64,000 nt of DNA from Levilactobacillus cerevisiae (GTDB taxonomy: Bacteria; Bacillota; Bacilli; Lactobacillales; Lactobacillaceae): contig NZ_RHNN01000006.1 in assembly GCF_003946245.1 (NCBI RefSeq), positions 1 through 64,000 on the forward strand. Direction: 5' to 3'. The notes beneath the pieces are model-generated. The model was given only the letters and a program-made list of their open reading frames with translations. It was not told the origin of the DNA and did not search any database. Each line of letters starts with the position of its first letter. Position 1 is the stretch's first letter. Both the position numbers and the translations under genes were made by a program. Shown here piece after piece: positions 44,242 through 52,975 of the stretch.

Positions 44242-44515
44242 GTGTCAAGCTCCTTTGGCTTATTTGGCATTCTGAATCTGAGGAAAGCATACCTTATTTC
44301 AGTTGATTGTGCAAAACTGATGTTCGGTAGAAACGAGTTTGCCATCAATATAATGTTTATAAATTCGCAAATTACAAGAACAAATTAGTCACTTGCAATA
44401 GAGACAGCTACAATTGATTAGAGTTCAGGTATTGTTTCTAAAGGTTGAAAGTACTCAAATAGCCTTCAGCCCTTGGGACGCTTAGACTGGAGTTAGTAAA
44501 TTTAGTCATTTGGCA

Positions 44516-45352
44516 TCATCGAGCCTTACCTAATAATCTGGTCAGATTATTAGGTAAGGCTTTTATAAATTCATCGAAAACAACACTGAGAACTTCCTCG
44601 TTCATATCAAGCTTTTTACCTATACCAGTTAAGGTTTTCATCAGCCAGTTTAACGCATTGATAAATTTTATGTCCGGTAAGGGTCGACTGTACTCGTAAA
44701 ATAAATCGCCGTAAGTTCGATCATCTAGGTTTTCTCTTTGAGCTAATGCCAAAATATCATAGCCCATTAAGACCACAGCTATGTGACCGCAAAGCCCGTC
44801 GTAGCTTTGAATTTGTGTCTGATCAAACTGGAGATACTGTTTAGCCACTTTGAAATAGCCTTCAATCTGCCAGCGACGAGCATACATTTGAATGATTTCT
44901 TGTGGGTGCAGTCCAGTTTGGGTGGTTCCTAAGACCAGATAATCGTTAGCCGTTCCCTTCTTCGTAACGAAAACTAGCTTAACTGGCATCACCTGACCAG
45001 CGACGTCAAACATGACGATTGGGCTATACAGATAGTGCTCTTTGGTCGGCCACTTACTTCGACGAAGCTGGTCATACAAGGTCTTGACGTCCATTTGACG
45101 CCCACGGTATCGAAAGTAAACCTTCTTAGACTTTTTCAACATACCAATGCCATACCGACCACGTTTTAACAATTCAGCAAACATGTGTGGGGACGTATAC
45201 CAGCTGTCAAACAGAACGTAACGTGCTTTAATTCCGGCAGATAGCGCCGCATCCACCAGCTCAAGTGCGACGTCATTCATCTTCCGTTGGGCTTGCGCTC
45301 GACGACGTGCGGCCAGAGAACGATGGTCAAAATGCTTAAATATTCCTAGTTG
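44516..45352 (-). mobile_element. truncated IS4-family element (C-terminal transposase part)
   Basis: About 278 residues of a DDE transposase remain. They include YVLFDSWYTSP with one catalytic aspartate and the IS4 YREK motif, met exactly by YARRWQIEGYFKVAK (Y-2-R-3-E-6-K). The N-terminal part is missing: from about 45353 the minus-strand frame merely continues into antisense of the helveticin fragment. A GGTAAGGC hairpin near the stop is close to the likely 3' end. The copy is therefore dead and marks an insertion or deletion scar. Confidence 0.8.
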
Positions 45353-46007
45353 GTTGCGAGATTTAAAAGGTGTCAAAAATGGCACTGAATTTTGGGATAC
45401 GCAGTTGGGTCGTGTAAAATTCGTTAATGGAGTAGAGTACGACGATAATACGAGCATTACACGTCTATCACATCTTAATTATGCCACTGATGTCGGTTCA
45501 TTTAAAATGAAACGAGTCGAGGGTGCTATTAATTACAGTAAGACAAAGCTGCTGACTGCTGGACTAGATACAAGTGGCACAATGCATTTTGCACTTTACG
45601 ACCTGGCAATGTTAAGTGGAAAAATGGACGAGGTAGACAGCTCTCATGGGCATGTTGATCTCAGCAAAGTGAAGAAGCAAGGTGCTTTTCATATTCCAAA
45701 TTTCACGAATCAATTAGGTCACTCATCAATTCAAGGATTTGAGTTGTCTGATGGAAATGCAATTTATGTTTCCAGTGGGGCCCCTGGAGCCACGCCATCT
45801 GTTTCTAAGTTTTATTTGGGCAATAAAACAAGTTCTTCTACCGTCTTCTTGAGTAATTCGGAGTGGCGGACTCCATGGAAAATAGAAACCGAAGGCATCC
45901 AACTGGGTGGAGATTTACAGATCAATATTGCTTATCACGATGTTAACGATCATGATAAAACGAAGGCAAATAAAATTTTTAAATTTGATAAGAAGTTACT
46001 TGGGTAA
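45353..46007 (+). pseudogene. helveticin J-family gene truncated by an IS element
   Basis: Encodes the last roughly 215 residues of a second helveticin-like protein. WDTQLGRVKF, SITRLSHLNYATDVGSFKMK, RVEGAINYSKTKLLTAGLDT, IQGFELSDGNAIYVSSG and TEGIQLGGDLQINIAYHD align block by block with the intact copy from its residue 97 onward. The first 95 or so residues and the leader have been replaced by the IS4 remnant. TTG at 45354 could start translation, but nothing suggests a ribosome site. Confidence 0.8.
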
Positions 46008-46017
46008 CCAATAATTT

Positions 46018-46069
46018 CGAGGGTAATAAAAAGGCATGCATTTGAGCATGTCTTTTTAATACCCTCATT
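46018..46069. terminator. bidirectional terminator of the second module
   Basis: GAGGGTA pairs with TACCCTC outside an inner AAAAGGCATGC/GCATGTCTTTT stem. Confidence 0.8.
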
Positions 46070-46832
46070 TGGGCGGTAACATAATGATTGAAAGTTCACC
46101 ATAATATTTACTATGGGCTGGGAAAGCATATGCGCCAATTCGGTAGTCCTTAAAGTCAGAAAAGGTCTTACCTCTGAATTCTAAAATTTTCGCAATTTGA
46201 ATTTTTTCAAATGTTTTAAAATTAATACCTTTATCGGCAATCAAAGTCTGACTACTTAGGCCAACCTCACTGTCAATCTCATCTCCAATCATGAGATGAC
46301 CATAGTTGTAGAATCCGTCGCCAATATTGTGATAAATGTAACCCAAGTTCGCAAACTTTTGCAATGTCTTGTCTGGAATACTACCGGGGAACAAACTTAA
46401 TAGTTGTCGATTTAATTTATTATCAACATTGTAAGTGCTCATTGCCACTCCAGTAGGGCCGACGATAGTGCCTTGTGGATATGCTGGATTGACGCCTTTT
46501 TTCATATAGCCTGACCATACGTATCCCTTAGCTTTGCCGCTTCCATTTGAAATCTGCAAATAGACACCACGATGGGTGGTAGATTTCATAGAATATTTAC
46601 CAGTGGCATACCAGGTTGTTTTGGGATAATTTTTTAAATTGTGCATTTTTCGTGTATGATTTTTATTCCATACATATGCGGATCTTTTACTCTTAGTGTA
46701 GTAGGCAGTTGAGTCCAGCGAGACTATCTTAACAAGCGTAGAGCTTGCATGCGCATCCTGGGGTCGCTGAGCTATTGCCATGCCGCTGATAGCGGCCCCC
46801 AATATTAGTGACCAAGCAATTGCTTTCTTCAT
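46065..46832 (-). CDS. secreted SLAP-like protein paired with helveticin, copy 2
   Basis: A 255-residue paralogue of the protein at 43471-44241. Signal peptide, the YYTKSKRSAYVWNKNHTRKM region and the YVWSGYMKKGVNP block are nearly the same; the C-terminal halves diverge but end with the same YRIGAYAFPAHSKYYGE. The ATG at 46832 has GAGGAGA upstream, whereas an upstream frame lacks one. Unlike its neighbouring bacteriocin gene it is intact, so it may be retained for a benefit of its own, for example protection. Confidence 0.7.
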   Translation of the reverse strand: MKKAIAWSLILGAAISGMAIAQRPQDAHASSTLVKIVSLDSTAYYTKSKRSAYVWNKNHTRKMHNLKNYPKTTWYATGKYSMKSTTHRGVYLQISNGSGKAKGYVWSGYMKKGVNPAYPQGTIVGPTGVAMSTYNVDNKLNRQLLSLFPGSIPDKTLQKFANLGYIYHNIGDGFYNYGHLMIGDEIDSEVGLSSQTLIADKGINFKTFEKIQIAKILEFRGKTFSDFKDYRIGAYAFPAHSKYYGELSIIMLPPK

Positions 46833-46946
46833 GGTGAATTCTCCTCGTAAAGTTATTGGTGACAGATATTCCAGAATCAGCATACCTTATTTTATTTAAT
46901 TGTGCAAAACTGATAATTGGGCACAATCGATTCTAGGATCATCATT

Positions 46947-47330
46947 TCACCTACCTATCAAACCAAATGCAACATAGGCTGATGAAGCGTAAACAGAATA
47001 GGATATGTCCTGGAAGACCTGGGCGGCGCTAGCATAGCCCAGGGATTTGTGTAAGCGATGGTTGCGTGCGTTCTGAACAGCTTGAATCGTTGTCAAGTCG
47101 TAGTTCTCAAGGGAGATGCCTTTGGGAATGAACTCACGAAGGAGCCCATTGAGACTCTCGTTAGAGCCACGTTCTTCGGCAGATAGTTGTTGGTAATTAA
47201 CAGTAGTGGTAAAATTTGACTGGGTCATGGAGATACCTCTTTCTTTTTGGTCTGGTCGCTTAAAAGTATAGGTCTCCAGGCCTATTTGTTTACCCTTAAT
47301 TACTGTTGCACTTCAATTGTAAATCGGGCC
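46947..47330 (-). mobile_element. IS30-family element with internal deletion
   Basis: A 93-codon frame (46947-47228) joins the first 20 residues of an IS30 transposase (NYQQLSAEERG) directly to its C-terminal part (GSNESLNGLLREFIPKGISL and HRLHKSLGYASAAQVF). Normally about 220 residues lie between. The join falls at the EERG/ERG coding sequence, which occurs at both sites in intact relatives. Imperfect terminal repeats sharing TGCAACA are seen at about 46955-46976 and 47295-47325. The catalytic DDE core is gone. Confidence 0.72.
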
Positions 47331-47468
47331 CAGAAAAAAGTTCTCCCAAACGGTTGCTTTTTACTAGGGAAATTCGCGAAAAAGGGCTATAATGCTTAGC
47401 AGTTTCTAGTGGCGTCAAATCGCTTCGTGACGCGGCTAGTTGAAATTGATTGAGGAGAAAGCTAACTT

Positions 47469-47915
47469 ATGACACCATCAATTCAGATTATATTTGCCAG
47501 TCAATCTGGCCGAAATCGCGCCATTGCGGGGCATTTACAAGCGCAACTGGCTTCCAAAGCCCAAACAGTTATTACGGAGATTTCTCAGGTGAACGCCTTT
47601 GATTTAGCCGCCAACGACGCCATCATTGTGGTGAGCTACACCTTCCACGATGGCGAGTTGCCAGACGAGGCGCAGGACTTCTTTGCGGACTTGAAGGAAG
47701 TCGATTTGGCGCGCACCAAATTCGCTGTCCTGGGTTCCAGCTCCAAGAAACACATCCACTTCGGCCGCGCCGTGGACTACCTGACCATCCAGCTGAATTC
47801 CAGTAATGGTGAGCAGGTGGCGGATTCGGTCAAGATCGACCAGGATCCGGACGATGCCGATCTGGCCCGCGTCGACGCTTTGGCCGCCCAGGTCTTTAAC
47901 AGCACTTTGGCTTAA
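47469..47915 (+). CDS. flavodoxin
   Basis: A 148-residue FMN-binding electron carrier. The phosphate loop is FASQSGRNRAIAG (residues 9-21). VVSYTFHDGELPDEAQDFF provides the first isoalloxazine-stacking region. FAVLGSSSKKHIHFGRAVD gives the second, where flavodoxins usually have a D/G-rich turn. AGGAG precedes the ATG. It is a single gene, followed immediately by a subfamily A repeat. Its redox partner cannot be inferred. Confidence 0.85.
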   Translation: MTPSIQIIFASQSGRNRAIAGHLQAQLASKAQTVITEISQVNAFDLAANDAIIVVSYTFHDGELPDEAQDFFADLKEVDLARTKFAVLGSSSKKHIHFGRAVDYLTIQLNSSNGEQVADSVKIDQDPDDADLARVDALAAQVFNSTLA

Positions 47916-47946
47916 CTGCTGTTTTAGGGCGGATTGTGGATGATTG

Positions 47947-48130
47947 GCCGCCTGCGGCTTCCAGGTGCTCCGCCTGCTGTGGGGCCGGTTCCAGCCGGAG
48001 GGCGGGCTTCCACCTCAACTTTGAGCCGCGAAGTTCTTGCGTCTCAAAGGTTGTCCCAGGCTGTAAGGCCGAGAAATTCGCTCGGTCTAACAGCCTCGAC
48101 ACAGCTGGCTGCGACCTGGCTTCCTCCGGC
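47947..48130 (-). repeat. dispersed structured repeat, subfamily A copy 3
   Basis: Reverse orientation, with closing arms CCAGGT (47961-47966) and ACCTGG (48114-48119). Internally there is a long hairpin GGCTGTTAGACCGAG/CTCGGCCTTACAGCC and a CTTTGAG/CTCAAAG hairpin. CAGCTGTGTCGA and CCCCACAG boxes are present; their GCTGTG and CACAGC parts are themselves complementary. Confidence 0.82.
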
Positions 48131-48345
48131 TCTTGATTGTGGTTTTGCCAGCAGATTGGCATAGCCCGGAAGCCCTGGGCGGCCACGTCACTGGGGCCTG
48201 TCAGAGAGTTGGCCACAGGCGATTTCAGCCGGTGAGATTGACCGCATAAGATACATAGTTGGTCAGAACGTCCACGTTAAATGCACGTGGCTGGACGCAA
48301 CCAGATTAAAGGTAACGTACCATTGTGGGGTTACCACCCACGTAA

Positions 48346-48526
48346 GCCGTGAGGGCGGCGGAAATAAACTCAGCCGTGGGAATTCCCTTAGCGGCGGGCT
48401 TTGCCGGTTAGGGAATTGGTATCTTTGAGACTCGGGCTAAGAGGCTCAAAGTAAGCCTGAAGACCGCCTTTTGGCTTCAGGCGCCCGCCCACAGCGTTCC
48501 GGTTTATTTCCGCCGCCCGGTAAGGC
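48346..48526 (+). repeat. dispersed structured repeat, subfamily B copy 3
   Basis: The most divergent B copy. The terminal arms GGGCGGCGGAAATAAAC (48353-48369) and its exact complement (48502-48518) differ at several bases from the other copies, yet all 17 pairs are kept. The internal hairpins AATTCCCT/AGGGAATT, CTTTGAG/CTCAAAG and GCCTGAAG/CTTCAGGC are also kept. Confidence 0.87.
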
Positions 48527-48595
48527 GCTGCCCTAGACCGTATAACCAGTACCAAAAACAATGTAAGATAAAATTTAAGATGAGGTGAGACCACC

Positions 48596-49114
48596 ATGTA
48601 TTTACGGAAAGCAAAGATTGAAGAATTAGACCTAGTTTGTGACATCATCGAAGACGGCAAGCAACAACTCGCTGACGCCGGCATCGACCAATGGCAAAAC
48701 GAATACCCGAACCGCAACGTGATCAAAGGGGATATCGAAGACGGCCGGGCAGTGATTTACAACAGTGATGACCACGAAACGTTGGGCGTTGCTGCTGTGA
48801 TTGAAGCACCGGACCACGCCTATGACACCCTGGAAGGCGCTTGGCAGAAGGATACCGATAAGTACGTGACGGTCCACCGGGTAGCCATCTTCTCCCATCA
48901 TCAGGGGAAGGGCTACGCCTCACAACTGTTCCGCGACCTGTTCGACTACATCGCCAAGAACCATCCAGACGCTGAAACCATCCGGATCGACACGCACCGG
49001 GACAACGCCAAGATGCAACACTTAATTGAAAAATTTGGGTTCGTGAAGGCGGGACAAATTGTCGGGGTCTACCATCCAGACGACGTTTGCTTCGTTTATG
49101 AGAAGGTTTTGTAA
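48596..49114 (+). CDS. GNAT-family N-acetyltransferase
   Basis: A 172-residue acetyltransferase. The acetyl-CoA-binding motif A is VTVHRVAIFSHHQGKGYASQLF (Q/RxxGxG/A loop as HHQGKGYA) near residue 105. IRIDTHRDNAKMQHLIEKFG is motif B, near 140. The N-terminal MYLRKAKIEELDLVCDIIED and the Gln/Trp segment IDQWQNEYP occur in many uncharacterised lactobacillus GNATs. AGGTGAGA precedes the ATG. Substrate unknown; a stand-alone gene between two B repeats. Confidence 0.85.
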   Translation: MYLRKAKIEELDLVCDIIEDGKQQLADAGIDQWQNEYPNRNVIKGDIEDGRAVIYNSDDHETLGVAAVIEAPDHAYDTLEGAWQKDTDKYVTVHRVAIFSHHQGKGYASQLFRDLFDYIAKNHPDAETIRIDTHRDNAKMQHLIEKFGFVKAGQIVGVYHPDDVCFVYEKVL

Positions 49115-49143
49115 AAAGTTTCGCGAAGACCGTTACCGGTATA

Positions 49144-49168
49144 CCGCCGTTAGCGGCCTTTTTTGTAT
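49144..49168 (+). terminator. terminator of the GNAT gene
   Basis: A GC-rich stem (CCGC/GCGG with flanking pairs) is followed by TTTTTT. Confidence 0.65.
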
Positions 49169-49413
49169 ACGGGTCAGATTGAAACAAGTCCCGATTTGCG
49201 GCATACTGAAACTTAGAATTCGTAAACATACGTAATATTTGTATAAAAAAAGATTGCGAAAAGGACCCAAATCAGGTAACCTTTCCTCATGAACTTTTAA
49301 TCATACATGTTTGTGTGAGTTAACCAATGCCATACTTGTTCACAAGGTGGCAGATAGTAACGACATTATCGTTCATTAGATGAAACGCTTGCGCACGGGT
49401 TAAACCAGTGTAA

Positions 49414-49591
49414 GCCGCAGGGCGGGTGAAAATGAGCCAAGCCGTGGGAGTTCCCTTGGTGGCAAAGCCACTTAGGGAACTGGTATCTTTGAGACACGAT
49501 TCTCAGTGGCTCAAAGTAAGCCTGGAGACCGACCTTCGGCTCCGGGCGGCCGCCCACAGCGATCCGGTCTCATTTTCACCCGCCCGGAGGC
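49414..49591 (+). repeat. dispersed structured repeat, subfamily B copy 4
   Basis: The terminal arms are GGGCGGGTGAAAATGAG (49420-49436) and the exact complement (49569-49585). Relative to copies 2 and 5, ATGG became CGGG on the left and CCAT became CCCG on the right. Hairpin 1 is rebuilt as AGTTCCCTTGGTGGC/GCCACTTAGGGAACT. Confidence 0.87.
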
Positions 49592-49654
49592 GCAAAAAAA
49601 CACGAGTTTAACCAGGACCAAGCGTGATCATACGTATAGAAAGAAGGAATTAGA

Positions 49655-51022
49655 TTGCAGAGAAAACTAAGTGCCCGTCAAATGCAGATGATTGCGTTGG
49701 GCGGTACAATCGGCGTTGGATTATTTATGGGGTCTGGTTCCACCATCAAGTGGACGGGTCCTTCCGTCCTCATTGCGTACATTATTTCTGGCATTTTTTT
49801 ATACTTAATTATGCGGGCGCTGGGCGAAATGCTGTACGTTCACCCAACCACCGGCTCATTTTCAACGTTCGCTTCTGAATACATGCATCCCGTCTTTGGC
49901 TTCTTGACGGCTTGGAGTAACATCTTCCAATTCATTGTGGTCGGCATGAGTGAAATGATTGCCCTGGGTGGGTATTTCCGTTTCTGGTGGCCGAACCTAC
50001 CGGACTGGATTCCCGGGCTGGTGGCGATTACCTTCCTGTGTATCGCCAACCTGATTTCCGTGAAAATGTTCGGGGAACTCGAATTCTGGTTTGCCCTGAT
50101 CAAAGTGGTGACGATCGTTCTGATGATCATTGCCGGGCTGGGCGTCATTCTGTTTGGCTTTGGCAATGGCGGTCACGCCGTCGGAATCAGTAATCTCTGG
50201 ACGCACGGCGGCTTCTTTACCGGTGGCGCCAAAGGGTTCATTTACGCGCTGGCCATCGTGCTCGCGTCCTATCAGGGAATTGAGTTGATTGGGGTCACGG
50301 CTGGTGAAGCCGAGAATCCGCAACACACGCTGGTGGCCGCCATTCGCTCGACGGTTGCCCGGATTCTGATTTTCTACGTGGGCGCCATCTTTGTTATCGT
50401 GGCCATTTACCCTTGGGACCAATTGAACCAAATTGGGTCGCCGTTCGTTCAAACGTTTGCGAAGATTGGGATCACGGCAGCGGCATCCATCATCAACTTC
50501 GTGGTGGTCACGGCCGCATTGTCCGGTTCCAACTCTGGGATTTACAGTGCCAGTCGGATGGCGTTTACGCTGGCTGACAAGGGCCAACTGCCGCGGAAAG
50601 TCACGTTGCTCAACCGTCACGGGGTGCCATTTTACTCCGTCATCGCCATCTCAGTCGGGATTGCGATTGGGATCGTGTTAAACGTGGTCTTGCCGATGTT
50701 CTTCAAGGACGCCAGCCAAATTTTCGTCATGGTTTACAGTTCCAGTGTGCTGCCCGGGATGGTGCCGTGGTTCGTGATTCTCATCAGTGAAATCGCGTTC
50801 CGTAAGCAAAATCCCAAAGAAATGGCCACGCATCCGTTCAAGATGCCATTTTCACCGTGGTCCAACTACGTCACGCTGGCTTTCTTGGCGGTTACCTTGA
50901 TCTTCATGTTCTTAAATCCAGAGACGCGGGTCTCCATTCTGGTGGGGGTCGTCTTCCTGGCCATCATGACGGTGATCTACTTCAAGAAGTACCAGCCCCG
51001 CGAAGCCGCCGCTAAAAAATAG
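49655..51022 (+). CDS. amino acid permease (AAT/APC family)
   Basis: A 455-residue proton-coupled amino-acid importer with twelve predicted helices. The helix-1 unwound substrate motif is MIALGGTIGVGLFMGSGSTI. Helix 6 region IYALAIVLASYQGIELIGVTAGEAENP and SGSNSGIYSASRMAFTLADKGQLP are typical of the AAT group (aromatic, proline or GABA carriers). Translation begins at TTG with AAGGAA upstream. The C terminus is short and basic. It stands alone between a B repeat and a cluster of A repeats; specificity is not assignable. Confidence 0.88.
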   Translation: MQRKLSARQMQMIALGGTIGVGLFMGSGSTIKWTGPSVLIAYIISGIFLYLIMRALGEMLYVHPTTGSFSTFASEYMHPVFGFLTAWSNIFQFIVVGMSEMIALGGYFRFWWPNLPDWIPGLVAITFLCIANLISVKMFGELEFWFALIKVVTIVLMIIAGLGVILFGFGNGGHAVGISNLWTHGGFFTGGAKGFIYALAIVLASYQGIELIGVTAGEAENPQHTLVAAIRSTVARILIFYVGAIFVIVAIYPWDQLNQIGSPFVQTFAKIGITAAASIINFVVVTAALSGSNSGIYSASRMAFTLADKGQLPRKVTLLNRHGVPFYSVIAISVGIAIGIVLNVVLPMFFKDASQIFVMVYSSSVLPGMVPWFVILISEIAFRKQNPKEMATHPFKMPFSPWSNYVTLAFLAVTLIFMFLNPETRVSILVGVVFLAIMTVIYFKKYQPREAAAKK

Positions 51023-51070
51023 TCCTGGGTTTGTGGGGGTGCCTGCGACAGCCAGGTACGCCACCTGCAT

Positions 51071-51260
51071 CCACCTGCGGCTTCCAGGTGTGGCACCTGC
51101 TGTGGGGCCCGCCTGCAGCCAAAGTGCGGTCTGCAGGCTCGCCTTGAAACCTCGCTAAAGTTCGCGAGTTTCCAAGGTCGTCCCGTGTCCTAAGGCCGAG
51201 AAAACCGCTCGGTCTAAGGACACCGACACAGCTGGTTCTGTACCTGGCTGTCTCCGGCGG
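51071..51260 (-). repeat. dispersed structured repeat, subfamily A copy 4
   Basis: Reverse orientation, beginning about 50 bases after the permease stop. Closing arms CCAGGT (51084-51089) and ACCTGG (51242-51247). Hairpin 1 is GTGTCCTTAGACCGAG/CTCGGCCTTAGGACAC, which differs from copy 3 in its lower half but pairs fully there. Confidence 0.82.
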
Positions 51261-51370
51261 GCCACAAGGCTGTCCCATTTTTTCACTTAAATAGATAATC
51301 AAGATTGTTGGGCCTGGTTCGTACCTTGAACTGGGCCTTTTTGCATGGCCTAAAAGGTTGAAACTTAAAT

Positions 51371-51416
51371 CGCAGGCGTTCCCCACAGTAGCCGGAATCT
51401 CTGGCAGCCGCAGGTG
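51371..51416 (+). repeat. fragment of subfamily A repeat (3' end)
   Basis: Matches the last 45 or so bases of copy 6 (CGCAGGCGNTCCCCANAGNAG through CAGCCGCAGGTG), with no 5' half upstream. It is a deletion remnant lying between copies 4 and 5. Confidence 0.7.
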
Positions 51417-51708
51417 ACAATTAACCACTAATTTTGTGGATTGAATCTCTGTTGTCAGACCACTAATTTTGTCGCGCTAAATCCCCGAGACCGTTCAAAT
51501 CGACCACAATTTGCGTTATGATAAGGAAATCAGGTCAACGGTCGGCCAAGAGGTAACCAAGCCACCACAATCGATTTCATAAACGATTAAATAATGGGTA
51601 AGCGTTCCACGCCAGTTGCTAGCAACACTTAGCCGCCACCAGCGACGCCTATCGCCAGCTCCTGGTTTGGGGTTTCACCAGCCGTGTGACCATCAACGCA
51701 CAACCAAG

Positions 51709-51895
51709 AGCCGGAGGAAGCCAGGTACGGAGCCAGCTGTGTCGAGGGTGTTAGACCGAGCGGACTTCTCGGCCTTACAGCCTGGGACAACCTTTGAGAC
51801 GCAAGCACTTCGCGGCTCAAAGTTGAGGTGGAAGCCCGCCCCTCCGGCTGGAACCGGCCCCACAGCAGGCGCAGTACCTGGAAGCCGCAGGCGGC
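51709..51895 (+). repeat. dispersed structured repeat, subfamily A copy 5
   Basis: Forward orientation. Closing arms CCAGGTAC (51721-51728) and GTACCTGG (51874-51881) extend the pairing of copies 3 and 4 by two compensated bases. It also has the CAGCTGTGTCGA box, hairpin 1, CTTTGAG/CTCAAAG and CCCCACAGCAG. Confidence 0.83.
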
Positions 51896-51965
51896 CAGTC
51901 AGCACTGCTTTTGACTTAACGCACCGAACAAAAATGAAACCCCAAAAAGAAGGAGCAAAAAAGAT

Positions 51966-52628
51966 ATGAGTCGTCCAGGGAACTACGGCAAATCGAGCCG
52001 CCTAAAACAATTACGCCAACTAAAACGCCGCAAGCAACAACAGGCCGGCAACGTGATCGACTGGGACCAAGTCACCGACTTTCTCCTCGGCCGCTACCAC
52101 CTGGTGCAGGGAAGCAAGTTGCCGCCGGTGGTTGACGCCACGGTGCAACGCTTCTTCAGCGAGTGGCTGACAACGGCGGTGGCTCAAGGCGAGCAACAGG
52201 CGCAGTGGGACGTGGCCGCCATCACGGCAACCACGCTGAAGCGCATCGGCAATCAGGTGCCGTGGCAATTCTACGGTCTCCTGTTAGGTCAAATCATGCG
52301 CTGGCAAAAACTCCTGTTGCGTGAAGGACCAGTCGTGCCCTTAGCCACCCCCCGGCAAATCGTGAAGCCCCTGACGGCCACGGCTTATGCGGCGTTGGTC
52401 GCTGACCAATTGGCCGTGAACTTACTAACCGTGATGGCCACCCCAATCACTGCTGAACAGCGTGAACGGTTGACCCAGAGCTTCTTCCGTGACGGCCAGG
52501 TGCAGTGGTCGGCGGTCGATGCCCTGTTTTCGCCGTTGGGCTTTCAGATTACCGGCACGCCGGATGACGCGACCCGTGAGTGGTTAAATGGTCTCCTAGC
52601 GCTAACGGTGGGGGACTTTCACCATTAA
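51966..52628 (+). CDS. hypothetical protein, basic N terminus
   Basis: A 220-residue soluble protein that I do not recognise. Residues 1-30 are strongly basic (SRLKQLRQLKRRKQQQ), suggesting nucleic-acid or ribosome contact. The rest is probably helical, with Trp/Gln-rich blocks such as VPWQFYGLLLGQIMRWQKLL and no catalytic signature. AGAAGGAG precedes the ATG, and a terminator follows the stop, so it is a single-gene unit. Codon use is like that of neighbouring high-GC genes, which supports a real gene. Confidence 0.6.
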   Translation: MSRPGNYGKSSRLKQLRQLKRRKQQQAGNVIDWDQVTDFLLGRYHLVQGSKLPPVVDATVQRFFSEWLTTAVAQGEQQAQWDVAAITATTLKRIGNQVPWQFYGLLLGQIMRWQKLLLREGPVVPLATPRQIVKPLTATAYAALVADQLAVNLLTVMATPITAEQRERLTQSFFRDGQVQWSAVDALFSPLGFQITGTPDDATREWLNGLLALTVGDFHH

Positions 52629-52641
52629 ATGTCTAGGTACG

Positions 52642-52667
52642 AAAGGCCGGCGAAAAGCTGGTCTTTT
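52642..52667 (+). terminator. terminator of the hypothetical gene
   Basis: AAAGGCCGGC and GCTGGTCTTT pair with G-T pairs across a GAAAA loop, followed by T. The roughly 300 bases from here to the WxL gene show no feature; a 109-residue frame there lacks a ribosome site. Confidence 0.75.
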
Positions 52668-52975
52668 TGTGTGAGAGCGGTTATCATCATTACTGAATCA
52701 AGCGATAGGCTACTTAAGGATTTACTTAGTAAGACCGTCGGCGGACCAAGTGGCCGGCACGGAACAAGTTCGTTGGTTAGCTTACGGGTGGCTCAACCAT
52801 TACCGGAGCTATTCGTTTACTCTAAAACTGGTAATCACGAGACTGCATTTTACGCGTCGATACGTTTGAAAAACAACGGGTCACTGGGTGTCAGCGACCG
52901 GCTGGTATGTTTGTCAGCTGGGGCTGATCACCCGAACGCGTGTAGATTGTGGGACTAAATTTTAGAGGAGTGAGT

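Noticed and set aside
45353-45457. N-terminal 35 residues of the minus-strand transposase frame
   Set aside because: They are antisense to the truncated helveticin gene; transposase homology begins only at about 45350.
52629-52958. 109-residue ORF between the hypothetical gene and the WxL gene
   Set aside because: It begins at the terminator of the preceding gene, lacks a ribosome site, and has composition unlike coding sequence.
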